Source of the DNA: Actinomyces gaoshouyii
GTDB lineage: Bacteria > Actinomycetota > Actinomycetes > Actinomycetales > Actinomycetaceae
Reading direction: 5' to 3'
NCBI RefSeq assembly: GCF_002072175.1
Contig: NZ_MVIV01000004.1
Location: 1-64,000, forward strand
Length of the DNA stretch: 64,000 bases
In this document: piece after piece, positions 56,579 to 64,000 of the stretch
Numbering within the stretch: the first letter of the stretch is position 1
Layout: each line of letters opens with the position of its first letter
Translations under genes and position numbers: made by a program
The notes under the pieces: generated by a model
Database searches by the model: none
Told to the model about the DNA's origin: nothing
The model's input: the letters and a program-made list of their open reading frames with translations, nothing else

Positions 56579-58762
56579 TCATCGCCGCCGGCGCTTCTCC
56601 CTCACGCGCACGCCGATCTGGATCGGGGTGCCCACGAAGCCGAACTCCTCGCGCAGGCGGCGCTCGATGAAGCGCCGGTACCCGGCGTCGAGGAAGCCGG
56701 TGGTGAAGATGACGATGCGCGGCGGGCGCACCTGCGCCTGAGTGGCGAAGAGGATGCGGGGCTGCTTGCCGCCTCGCAGCGGGTGCGGGGCGGCGGCCTG
56801 GAGCTCGCCGAGGAATGAGTTGAGCCGCCCGGTGGGAACGCGGGTGCCCCACCCCTCCAGGGCGGCATCGAGAGCGCGCACGAGCCTGTTCGTGTGCCAG
56901 CCGGTGGCGGCGGCGAGGTTGATGTGCGGGGCCCAGGACACATGCGCGAGGTCGTGCTCGATCTCCCACCGGAGCATTTTCTGGCGGTCCTCGTCCACGA
57001 GGTCCCACTTGTTATTGACCAGCACGAGCGCGCGCCCGGCGTCAACCGCCTGCTGGATGACGCGCACATCCTGCTCCGTCAGCGGCTCGGAGGCGTCCAG
57101 GAGGACGACGGCGACCTCCGCCTTCTCAATGGCCCCCTGAGTTCGCAGGACGGCGTAGTAGTCGGCGCCCCGCGACTGGCGCACGCGGCGGCGGATGCCC
57201 GCAGTGTCGACGAACACCCACTGGCGCCCGTCGAGCTCGATGATCTCGTCGACCGGGTCCCGGGTGGTGCCGGCCATCTCGTTGACGACGACGCGGTCCT
57301 GCCCGGCGATGGAGTTCAGCAGCGAGGACTTGCCGACGTTCGGGCGCCCCACGAGGGCGATGCGGTGCATCCGCCCCTCAGGGGCGGCAGGGGCGACGGC
57401 CGAGACCTCCGGGAGGACCTCCATGCAGGCATCGAGGACCTCACCGCTGCCGCGCCCGTGGAGGGCCGAGACGGCATAGGGCTCGCCCAGGCCCAGGTTC
57501 CACAGGGCCGCGGCGTCGCCCTCCTGGGCCGGGGAGTCCACCTTGTTGGCGGCCAGCACGACCGGCTTGCCACTGCGCCGCAGGAGGCGGACCACCCGGG
57601 CGTCGGTCTCGGTGATCCCCACCTGCGCGTCGACGACGAGCAGGACGGCGTCGGAGAGCTCCACGGCCACCTCAGCCTGGGAGGCGACGGAGGCCTCAAG
57701 GCCCTCGACGTCGACCTCCCAACCGCCCGTGTCCACGATGGTGAAGCGGCGGCCGGCCCACTCGGCGGGATAGGAGACGCGGTCGCGGGTGACGCCCGGC
57801 CTGTCCTGCACCACGGCCTCGCGGCGCCCGAGAACCCGGTTGACGAGCGTGGACTTGCCGACGTTCGGGCGACCCACCACGGCGAGCACCGGTAGCCCCG
57901 CCCCGAAGGCGGCGTCGCCGGAGGGGAGCTCCTCCTCGCCGGCGAGGAGGGCGACGTCCTCCTCCTCGAGCTCGTACTCCTCCAGGCCGGCGCGCAGGGC
58001 GTCGGCCCGCTGCTCATCATCCTGGTCGCGCTCGGCGGCCTCGGCGCGGGCGGCCTCGATGAGGCCCAGGACGTGCTCGACGGTCTCCTCGAGCGTCATG
58101 TCGGAGGAGTCCACGAGGGTGACGCCCTCGGGGGCGGTGAGGAACTGGGAGACGGTGGCGTCGTCCCGGTCACGGCGCACCACCTGGTCGCGCAGGGCCG
58201 CGGCGTCCACGCTCTTGCCCGCGGCCTTCAGGTCGCCCGCGCGGCGGGCCAATCGGGCCTCCTCGCTGGCCGTCACCAGGAGGCGGACATCGGCATCGGG
58301 GGCGATGACGGTGGTGATATCGCGGCCCTCGGCGACGATCCCCTCCCCCGCGCTGAAGGAGCGGTGAAGACCAACGGCGTCGCGGGACTCGCCCGCAATG
58401 ATCTCGCGCTGGAGGCGGGCCAGCTCGGCGCGCACATCCAGGTTGGTGGCGACCTTCGAGACGACGGAGGCGATATGCGGGTCGCGGATGACCTCGGCGA
58501 TGTCGACGCCATCGCAGGTCACCCCCGGGGACGTGGGATCGAGGCCCATGTCGAGGGGCATGGTGAGGATGGCGCGGGTGACGGCTCCCGCGTCCACCTC
58601 GTCGGCGGTCAGGTCGATGCCGGTGCGCTCGCACCACCAGGCGGCGGCGCGGTACATGGCGCCGGTGTCGAGGTAGGCGAGGCCCAGCGCGGCGGCGACC
58701 CGCTTGGCGACGGTGGACTTGCCCGACCCGCTCGGCCCATCGATGGCGACGACGATTCCCAT
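56579..58762 (-). CDS. cmk-der: Cytidylate kinase - GTPase Der fusion
   Basis: Bifunctional protein of about 727 residues. The N-terminal Cmk domain (1-225) has the P-loop [23 protein letters not shown] and the [10 protein letters not shown] segment; it phosphorylates CMP and dCMP. An acidic linker (about 235-285) leads to the Der/EngA ribosome-assembly GTPase with two G domains ([16 protein letters not shown] and [20 protein letters not shown] and NNKWD) and a KH-like end ([17 protein letters not shown]). The fusion is typical of bifidobacteria and actinomycetes. ATG 58762 begins at [12 protein letters not shown] 58783 is possible. Confidence 0.94.
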   Translation of the reverse strand: MGIVVAIDGPSGSGKSTVAKRVAAALGLAYLDTGAMYRAAAWWCERTGIDLTADEVDAGAVTRAILTMPLDMGLDPTSPGVTCDGVDIAEVIRDPHIASVVSKVATNLDVRAELARLQREIIAGESRDAVGLHRSFSAGEGIVAEGRDITTVIAPDADVRLLVTASEEARLARRAGDLKAAGKSVDAAALRDQVVRRDRDDATVSQFLTAPEGVTLVDSSDMTLEETVEHVLGLIEAARAEAAERDQDDEQRADALRAGLEEYELEEEDVALLAGEEELPSGDAAFGAGLPVLAVVGRPNVGKSTLVNRVLGRREAVVQDRPGVTRDRVSYPAEWAGRRFTIVDTGGWEVDVEGLEASVASQAEVAVELSDAVLLVVDAQVGITETDARVVRLLRRSGKPVVLAANKVDSPAQEGDAAALWNLGLGEPYAVSALHGRGSGEVLDACMEVLPEVSAVAPAAPEGRMHRIALVGRPNVGKSSLLNSIAGQDRVVVNEMAGTTRDPVDEIIELDGRQWVFVDTAGIRRRVRQSRGADYYAVLRTQGAIEKAEVAVVLLDASEPLTEQDVRVIQQAVDAGRALVLVNNKWDLVDEDRQKMLRWEIEHDLAHVSWAPHINLAAATGWHTNRLVRALDAALEGWGTRVPTGRLNSFLGELQAAAPHPLRGGKQPRILFATQAQVRPPRIVIFTTGFLDAGYRRFIERRLREEFGFVGTPIQIGVRVREKRRRR

Positions 58763-58864
58763 ATGCTCCCGGCCCTTCCTCACGATGCGCTAGCGCGCCC
58801 AACCGGTCAAGCGTCCCACATTCCCCCGCGCCCGCGCCAAAGCCGCCCCGGCCCCTCCCCCCTC

Positions 58865-58900
58865 ACCGAGACCGGTCGAAAACAGCATCGAAACCGGTCC
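58865..58900 (+). repeat. Dispersed 36-nt repeat, copy 2
   Basis: Shares the 23-base core beginning CACCGAGACCGG and ending AACAGC with copy 1 (27925-27960, opposite strand), then ACCGGTCC at the end. The boxes GACCGGTC (58870-58877) and AACCGGTC (58892-58899) are again 22 bases apart. Confidence 0.65.
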
Positions 58901-58940
58901 GGCGGGGCAGCGCTCGACTCTGGCTCCCTCTCACACCGAA

Positions 58941-59052
58941 GATACAGTTTCGGCCCGCAAACACGCCCTCACGCCGGAAATACCGTCCCAGCCCGCTTAT
59001 GCGCCCTCATTCTCGCATTTCGAGGGCGCAACGCCGGGCTGAGACGGTATCT
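58941..59052. repeat. Three-copy intergenic repeat cluster
   Basis: A roughly 31-base unit of the form GATACcGTctCAGCCCGC...GCGCCCTCA occurs at 58941-58971 (most diverged) and 58979-59009 in direct orientation and at 59021-59052 inverted. Units 2 and 3 form a long imperfect hairpin: 15 of 16 outer bases pair, plus an inner GCGCCCTC/GAGGGCGC stem. It fills the gap between cmk-der and tyrA. Confidence 0.65.
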
Positions 59053-59069
59053 GCGGGCCGAGGGCCCGC
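59053..59069 (-). terminator. Short hairpin after tyrA
   Basis: GCGGGCC and GGCCCGC with a three-base loop, six bases after the tyrA stop on the minus strand. No T tract; it adjoins the repeat cluster. Confidence 0.45.
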
Positions 59070-59075
59070 CCTGCC

Positions 59076-60311
59076 TCAGGCGACGACGACCCGCCACCCC
59101 CGCTCATCCAGCGCGGCCTCCAGGGGCTGGGCGGCGCCGGGCAGCACGGAGATCATGGCCAGGCCTGCGCTCTGCCCGGCGGAGTGCTCCATGGCGAAGT
59201 CCTCGATATTGACTCCCGCCTCGCCGACGTCGGTGAACAGGCGGCCCAGGTAGCCGGGCTTGTCGGGGACGAGGACCTGCACCACCGCGTAGCGCCTGGG
59301 CGCCCCGCCGTGCTTGCCGGGGATGCGGGCCTGACCGGCGTTGCCGCGCCTCATGACGTCCGTAATGGCGCTAACGGCGCCGGGCGCGATCTCCTCAGCC
59401 CTGCCCGGGGCGGTGTACTTCTCGTCGGCAGTGTCAACGGCGGCCGGCTCGATCCCACTGATGAGTGCGTCGAGATCATCGCGCAGCTCCCGCAGCAGCC
59501 CGGTCACGGGACCGGCGTTGCCCACCACGATCGCGGACCACAGTCGGGGATCGGAGGCGGCGATGCGGGTCACATCCCTGATGCCCTGGCCCGCGAGCTC
59601 GAGCGCCGCCTCCGGCAGTGTCTCGAGACGGGCAGCGACGAGGGAGGAGACCAGTTGCGGCATATGCGAGACCGCGGCGACAGCGTTGTCGTGCTCGGCG
59701 GCGCCCAGGCGCAGTGGCGCCGCCCCGGCGTCCATCGCCAGGTTGCGCACGGCGATCTCGGCAGCCGGCTCGGCGCCGTCAGCGACGATCACCCAGGGGC
59801 GACCCGCGAAAAGGTCGGAGTCAGCGGCCCCCGCCCCAGAGCGCTCCCGGCCGGCCATGGGGTGCGAGCCCACGTAGCGGGAGGCCGCCGCACCGGCCCG
59901 GGCCCTCACCTCCGCGCCCACGCGCGCCTTGACGGAGGCGACGTCGGTGACCACCGCCCCCGGGTGGGCCTCCAGGGCCCCGACCGCCACTTGCGCGGCC
60001 ACATCCGGCGGGGTGGCGACGACAACGAGCGCCGGCTCGGGATCCCCCTCTGCCCTCACGGTGCCGGCACCCATGTCCCGGGCCAGGGCGAGCGAGGTGG
60101 GCGAGGTGTCCCGGAGTTGGACGGGCACGCCGGCCGCCCGCAGGACGAGCGCGAGCGAGGTGCCGAGCAGTCCGGTACCGATGATGAGCACAGGGCCGCG
60201 CGTGGCGGCGGGAGGGCGCGCCGCCGGGCCTCCCCCATGCTCCTCCGCTGCCCCACCCGTCCCTCTACCGGGCGGTCCCACCTGGACGACGCGCGCCTCC
60301 AACCGGCTCAT
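59076..60311 (-). CDS. tyrA: Prephenate dehydrogenase
   Basis: Tyrosine biosynthesis: oxidises prephenate to 4-hydroxyphenylpyruvate. The 411-residue protein has a 38-residue Gly/Ala/Pro-rich N-terminal extension, then the NAD fold VLIIGTGLLGTSLALVL, the substrate motif YVGSHPMAGRERSG and the His in AVSHMPQLVSS; a C-terminal ACT domain (about 335-411, VQVLVPDKPGYLGRLFTDVG) probably binds tyrosine for feedback control. ATG 60311 overlaps the rluB stop by four bases. Confidence 0.92.
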   Translation of the reverse strand: MSRLEARVVQVGPPGRGTGGAAEEHGGGPAARPPAATRGPVLIIGTGLLGTSLALVLRAAGVPVQLRDTSPTSLALARDMGAGTVRAEGDPEPALVVVATPPDVAAQVAVGALEAHPGAVVTDVASVKARVGAEVRARAGAAASRYVGSHPMAGRERSGAGAADSDLFAGRPWVIVADGAEPAAEIAVRNLAMDAGAAPLRLGAAEHDNAVAAVSHMPQLVSSLVAARLETLPEAALELAGQGIRDVTRIAASDPRLWSAIVVGNAGPVTGLLRELRDDLDALISGIEPAAVDTADEKYTAPGRAEEIAPGAVSAITDVMRRGNAGQARIPGKHGGAPRRYAVVQVLVPDKPGYLGRLFTDVGEAGVNIEDFAMEHSAGQSAGLAMISVLPGAAQPLEAALDERGWRVVVA

Positions 60312-61345
60312 AGTCCGACCTCTCTCTGGAGTGCCGCGATCTCCTCACTGGTGAGGGCCCTCATGGCGCCGGGCTTGAGCCCGCCGAGCGCCAATGGGCC
60401 GAGCCTGGTGCGGGATAGCCGGATCACGGGGTGCCCGACGGCGTCACACATGCGGCGCACGATCCGGTTGCGCCCGGAGTGCAGGGTGATCTCCAGGATC
60501 GAGCCCGCGGGCCCGGAGTCCTTGATGACCACGCGGTCAGCGCTGATGAGGCCGTCTTCGAGCTCGATGCCGCGCTTGAGCTTGCGCGGTACCCAGGGCT
60601 CGACCCTCCCCTGGACGATCGCCACGTAGGTCTTGGAGATCTCGTAACTGGGGTGCATGAGCCGGTGGGAGAGCTCGCCGTCGTTGGACAGCAGGAGCAG
60701 GCCCTCGGTGTCGGTGTCGAGACGCCCCACGTGAACGAGCCTGATGCGCCCGCTCGCGCCGTCCCCGCGATACGCGCCCGCCCCCTGCGCTCCGCCTGTG
60801 CCCCTCCGTGAGAGCTCGTCGGCGCGCTCGGCCACGTACCGCTCCCCCAGCTCGGCGACGGTGGGCCGCCCCTCGGGGTCCTCCATGGTGGTCACGACGC
60901 CGGCGGGCTTGTGCAGCATGACGGTGAGCACGTCGGGGTCGGTGAGGATGCGCGAGCCGTCAACCCGGATCTCCTGGCGGGTGGGATCCACGCGCACCCC
61001 GGCCTCGGTGACGATGACGCCGTCAACGCTCACGCGGCCCGCGGCGATGATCGCCTCGCAGGCCCGGCGGGAGGCCACGCCCGCGTGGGCGAGGACCTTC
61101 TGGAGGCGCTGCCCGGAGTGGACGTGCGGGTCATCCTCACCGCCTCGGGAGGCCCTGCTGCGCTCGTCGACGAGCCTGGCCTCCTCGTCCTCGGCCAGGG
61201 CGCCGTCGTCGAAGGCGGCGATCTCCTCGGGCGTCAGGTCCGCGTCGCCGAGCTCCTCGATGTCGTCCTCGTCGTAGAACTCCTCTGCCCCGAAGTCGCC
61301 CAGGGGGACCTCATCATTGCCGGTGCTGTGACTGCGGGTGCTCAT
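60308..61345 (-). CDS. rluB: 23S rRNA pseudouridine synthase RluB/RsuA family
   Basis: Modifies uridine in ribosomal RNA. After a 75-residue strongly acidic extension (DEDDIEELGDADL) comes an S4 domain (RLQKVLAHAGVASRRACEAII) and the catalytic domain with Asp in HVGRLDTDTEGLLLLSNDG and the conserved GRNRIVRRMCDAVGHPV. The length, 345 residues, reflects the extension. Its ATG overlaps the scpB stop and its stop the tyrA start, so all three are coupled. RluB rather than RsuA is inferred from the scpAB neighbourhood. Confidence 0.92.
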   Translation of the reverse strand: MSTRSHSTGNDEVPLGDFGAEEFYDEDDIEELGDADLTPEEIAAFDDGALAEDEEARLVDERSRASRGGEDDPHVHSGQRLQKVLAHAGVASRRACEAIIAAGRVSVDGVIVTEAGVRVDPTRQEIRVDGSRILTDPDVLTVMLHKPAGVVTTMEDPEGRPTVAELGERYVAERADELSRRGTGGAQGAGAYRGDGASGRIRLVHVGRLDTDTEGLLLLSNDGELSHRLMHPSYEISKTYVAIVQGRVEPWVPRKLKRGIELEDGLISADRVVIKDSGPAGSILEITLHSGRNRIVRRMCDAVGHPVIRLSRTRLGPLALGGLKPGAMRALTSEEIAALQREVGL

Positions 61346-61992
61346 CGCGTCTCCGTCTCGTGCTCGATGTCCTCCAACTGGGAGGCGTCCGGGAGGTGGG
61401 GTGCCAGGGGCGGTAGCTCGTCGAGGCCGTCGATCCCCAGGTACTCGAGGAACTCGTTGGTCGTACGGTAGAGGATCGCGCCGGAGGTCTCATTGCCGGC
61501 CTCCTCGATGAGCCCGCGGGCGTGGAGGGTGCGCACGACGCCGTCGACGTTGACCCCGCGGATGGCGGCGATGCGTCCGCGGGTGACGGGCTGGCGGTAG
61601 GCGACGACGGCGAGGGTCTCCAGTGCCGCCTGGGACAGGCGCGCTGAGGCCCCGCCGACGACGAAGCTCTCGACGATCCCGGCGTGCTCGGGCGCGGAGG
61701 CGAGGCGCCAACCCCCGGCCACGCGACGCAGGATGAACCCCCGACGGCGCGCGGCCGCCCCATCCGCGGCCTCGCCCCGGTACTCGGCGGCCAAGGCCTG
61801 AAGCAGCGCCTCGGCCGCCTCGGCTCCCAGGCCCAGGGCGGCGCCGAGAGCGGCGGGCGTCACGGGCTCATCGGAGACGACGAGCACCGCCTCGGCCGCG
61901 GCCAGCAGCTCATCGCTCACAGCGCCGACCGCGGGCGCCTCCTGGCCGTCGGCCCCCGGGGCGACCTGCGCCGCCGCTCCATCCCCGCTCAT
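61342..61992 (-). CDS. scpB: Segregation and condensation protein B
   Basis: Winged-helix partner of the SMC-ScpA condensin complex in chromosome organisation. The 216-residue protein has LLAAAEAVLVVSDEPVTPAAL near residue 30, LETLAVVAYRQPVTRGRIAAIRGVN near 145 (two short conserved runs) and LYRTTNEFLEYLGI near 182, the ScpB hallmarks. ATG 61992 overlaps the scpA stop by ATGA; the frame beyond it is scpA in another phase. Confidence 0.94.
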   Translation of the reverse strand: MSGDGAAAQVAPGADGQEAPAVGAVSDELLAAAEAVLVVSDEPVTPAALGAALGLGAEAAEALLQALAAEYRGEAADGAAARRRGFILRRVAGGWRLASAPEHAGIVESFVVGGASARLSQAALETLAVVAYRQPVTRGRIAAIRGVNVDGVVRTLHARGLIEEAGNETSGAILYRTTNEFLEYLGIDGLDELPPLAPHLPDASQLEDIEHETETR

Positions 61993-62886
61993 GAGAACTC
62001 CTCCCCCAGGCCGTCCATGTCCGGGGCCATGATGCCCGCGGGATCGTCCTCCCCGCCGCACCACGTCACCGTGATCTCGCCCATGGCCTCGCCCTGCTCC
62101 AAGTCGACGCTGCCCTGCCGGTGGAGGATGAGCAGGCCGAGGAAGCGGGCCACGACGACGGCGACGCGCTCGGCGTCGCCCGTGAGTTCGGAGAAGGTGA
62201 GTGTCCCAGCGGCGCGCAGGCGCTGGGCGAGCACGGTGATCTGCTCGCCGACCTGGACCGCCTCGTGGAGGTGGACGGTCTGCACGCCAGGGGCGTCGGG
62301 GCGGTTGAACGCGGCCAGAGCGATGCGGGCGAGCTCAGCGGGGCCGACGGTGGCCACGAGCCTGGGCAGCAGGGAGGCGAGCTCGGGGGCGAGGGCGACG
62401 ACGCGCGGGTGGGCAGTGGCCGCCGAGGCGGCCATGGAGGACAGGGCGGAGGCGGCCCGCTTGTAGGCGCGGTACTGCAGGAGGCGGGCGAAGAGCAGGT
62501 CACGGGCCTCCAACAGCTCCAGATCCTCGTCCTCCTCCCCGTCCACCTGGGGCAGGAGGCGGTGGGCCTTGAGAGCCAGGAGCGTGGAGGCCACCACGAC
62601 GAACTCGCTGGCGTGCCCGAGGTCCCAATCGGCTCGCATATGGGCGATGAACTCGTCGGTGACCTCGGCCAGGGCGAGTTCGGTGACATCGAGCCGACGT
62701 CTGGCGATGAGGCTGAGAAGGAGGTCGAAGGGACCCTCGAACTGGGGCAGACTGACGGAGAAGCCGGGGAGCCTGGCGGGCCCCTCCTGCTCGGCGCCCT
62801 CGCGCCCGCCGGAGCCGGCGCGCACCCCGGCATCGAGCGCGCCGATGCCCATGGGCTCCCCCGCGCCCTCGGGCGCGGCGGCCTCC

Positions 62887-62897
<11 letters not shown>
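61989..62897 (-). CDS. scpA: Segregation and condensation protein A
   Basis: Kleisin subunit that bridges the SMC heads. The 302-residue protein has a variable 45-residue start, then the N-terminal kleisin motif FEGPFDLLLSLIARRRLDVTELALAEV and STLLALKAHRLLPQ, and a C-terminal winged helix (VVARFLGLLILHRQGSVDLEQ). GTG 62897 overlaps the parA end by 11 bases. It is coupled to scpB. Confidence 0.94.
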
Positions 62898-63750
<853 letters not shown>

Positions 63751-63756
63751 GGGGCC

Positions 63757-63762
63757 AGGGTA
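63757..63762 (-). promoter_or_regulatory. Leaderless -10 box of parA
   Basis: TACCCT on the minus strand ends six bases before GTG 63750. Confidence 0.45.
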
Positions 63763-63794
63763 GCGGACGGCAGTGGAATCATCAGTAGGCATCA

Positions 63795-64000
63795 TCAGTG
63801 AGCCCGGGGGTGGCTCGTGGCGTAGACCTCCCTGAGGTGGTCGACGGTCACCTTCGTGTAGATCTGGGTGGTGGTGACCGAGGCGTGGCCGAGCATCTCC
63901 TGGACGATCCGTACGTCGGCCCCGCCGGCGAGCAGGTGGGTGGCGAAGGAGTGGCGCAGCGTGTGGGGCGAGACATGGCGGTCGGCTTGCGCACCGCCGT
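63795..64000 (-). CDS. xerD: Tyrosine recombinase XerD, C-terminal part
   Basis: The window ends inside this gene; 67 C-terminal codons and the stop are visible. [37 protein letters not shown] contain the catalytic His-x-x-Arg, His and Tyr of the integrase family; the final [16 protein letters not shown] fits chromosomal XerD, which resolves chromosome dimers at dif. Its neighbours parA and scpAB agree with XerD over a phage integrase. Confidence 0.92.
   Translation of the reverse strand, partial: GGAQADRHVSPHTLRHSFATHLLAGGADVRIVQEMLGHASVTTTQIYTKVTVDHLREVYATSHPRAH

Overview
The window reads as chromosomal DNA of a very GC-rich actinobacterium. RbpA, a PafB/PafC-like pair beside tatA-tatC-helY, GarA/OdhI with FtsR, OpcA, separate Lnt and Ppm1 genes and a fused Cmk-Der protein together point to an Actinomyces/Schaalia-type member of the Actinomycetaceae. 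The organism is an inference; no rRNA is present.

Layout. 0.1-9.7 kb: putP, acpS, pncA, an EamA exporter, an FMN riboswitch driving a ribX-ribY type flavin ABC pair, hisE-hisG, a DUF3866 protein and an alpha/beta hydrolase. 10.1-18.9 kb: pafB-like, pafC-like, tatA, tatC, helY, lnt, ppm1. 19.0-21.5 kb: an ascorbate-type PTS (fused EIIA-EIIB, then EIIC) with a less GC-biased composition, followed by the 3' half of a tRNA-Gly. 21.7-34.8 kb: rbpA, a short UvrA-like ATPase, a GDSL hydrolase, a LacI regulator facing a sucrose/trehalose-type PTS IIBCA, an Hsp70-like protein, and the block MerR - DUF151 nuclease - FtsR - GarA. 35.0-40.1 kb: the oxidative pentose phosphate genes gnd (divergent) and zwf-opcA-pgl. 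40.2-50.3 kb: oxidoreductase, secreted HNH nuclease, S4 protein, hydrolases, a decayed toxin-antitoxin pair, an MFS exporter with its TetR, and a GH31 glucosidase. 50.3-53.2 kb: a graveyard of mobile-element remnants ending at tRNA-Pro(GGG). 53.5-64.0 kb (minus strand): moeZ-like, pgi, cmk-der, tyrA, rluB, scpB, scpA, parA and the end of xerD. Several of these overlap by ATGA.

How the genes work together. zwf-opcA-pgl-gnd with pgi covers the glucose-6-phosphate branch point, and GarA, a 2-oxoglutarate dehydrogenase switch in relatives, lies beside gnd. xerD-parA-scpA-scpB is a chromosome segregation and resolution block. lnt and ppm1 serve lipoprotein and lipoglycan synthesis.

The most notable non-gene signal is a recurrent promoter layout: a TAnnnT hexamer (mostly TAGGCT or TACGCT) ends 6-7 nt before the start codon of eleven genes, which predicts leaderless mRNAs. 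Also notable are a 36-nt dispersed repeat with twin GACCGGTC boxes, a three-copy repeat cluster before tyrA, the tRNA-Gly 3' half, and a moeZ-like gene whose conserved N-terminus lies upstream of any ATG or GTG.
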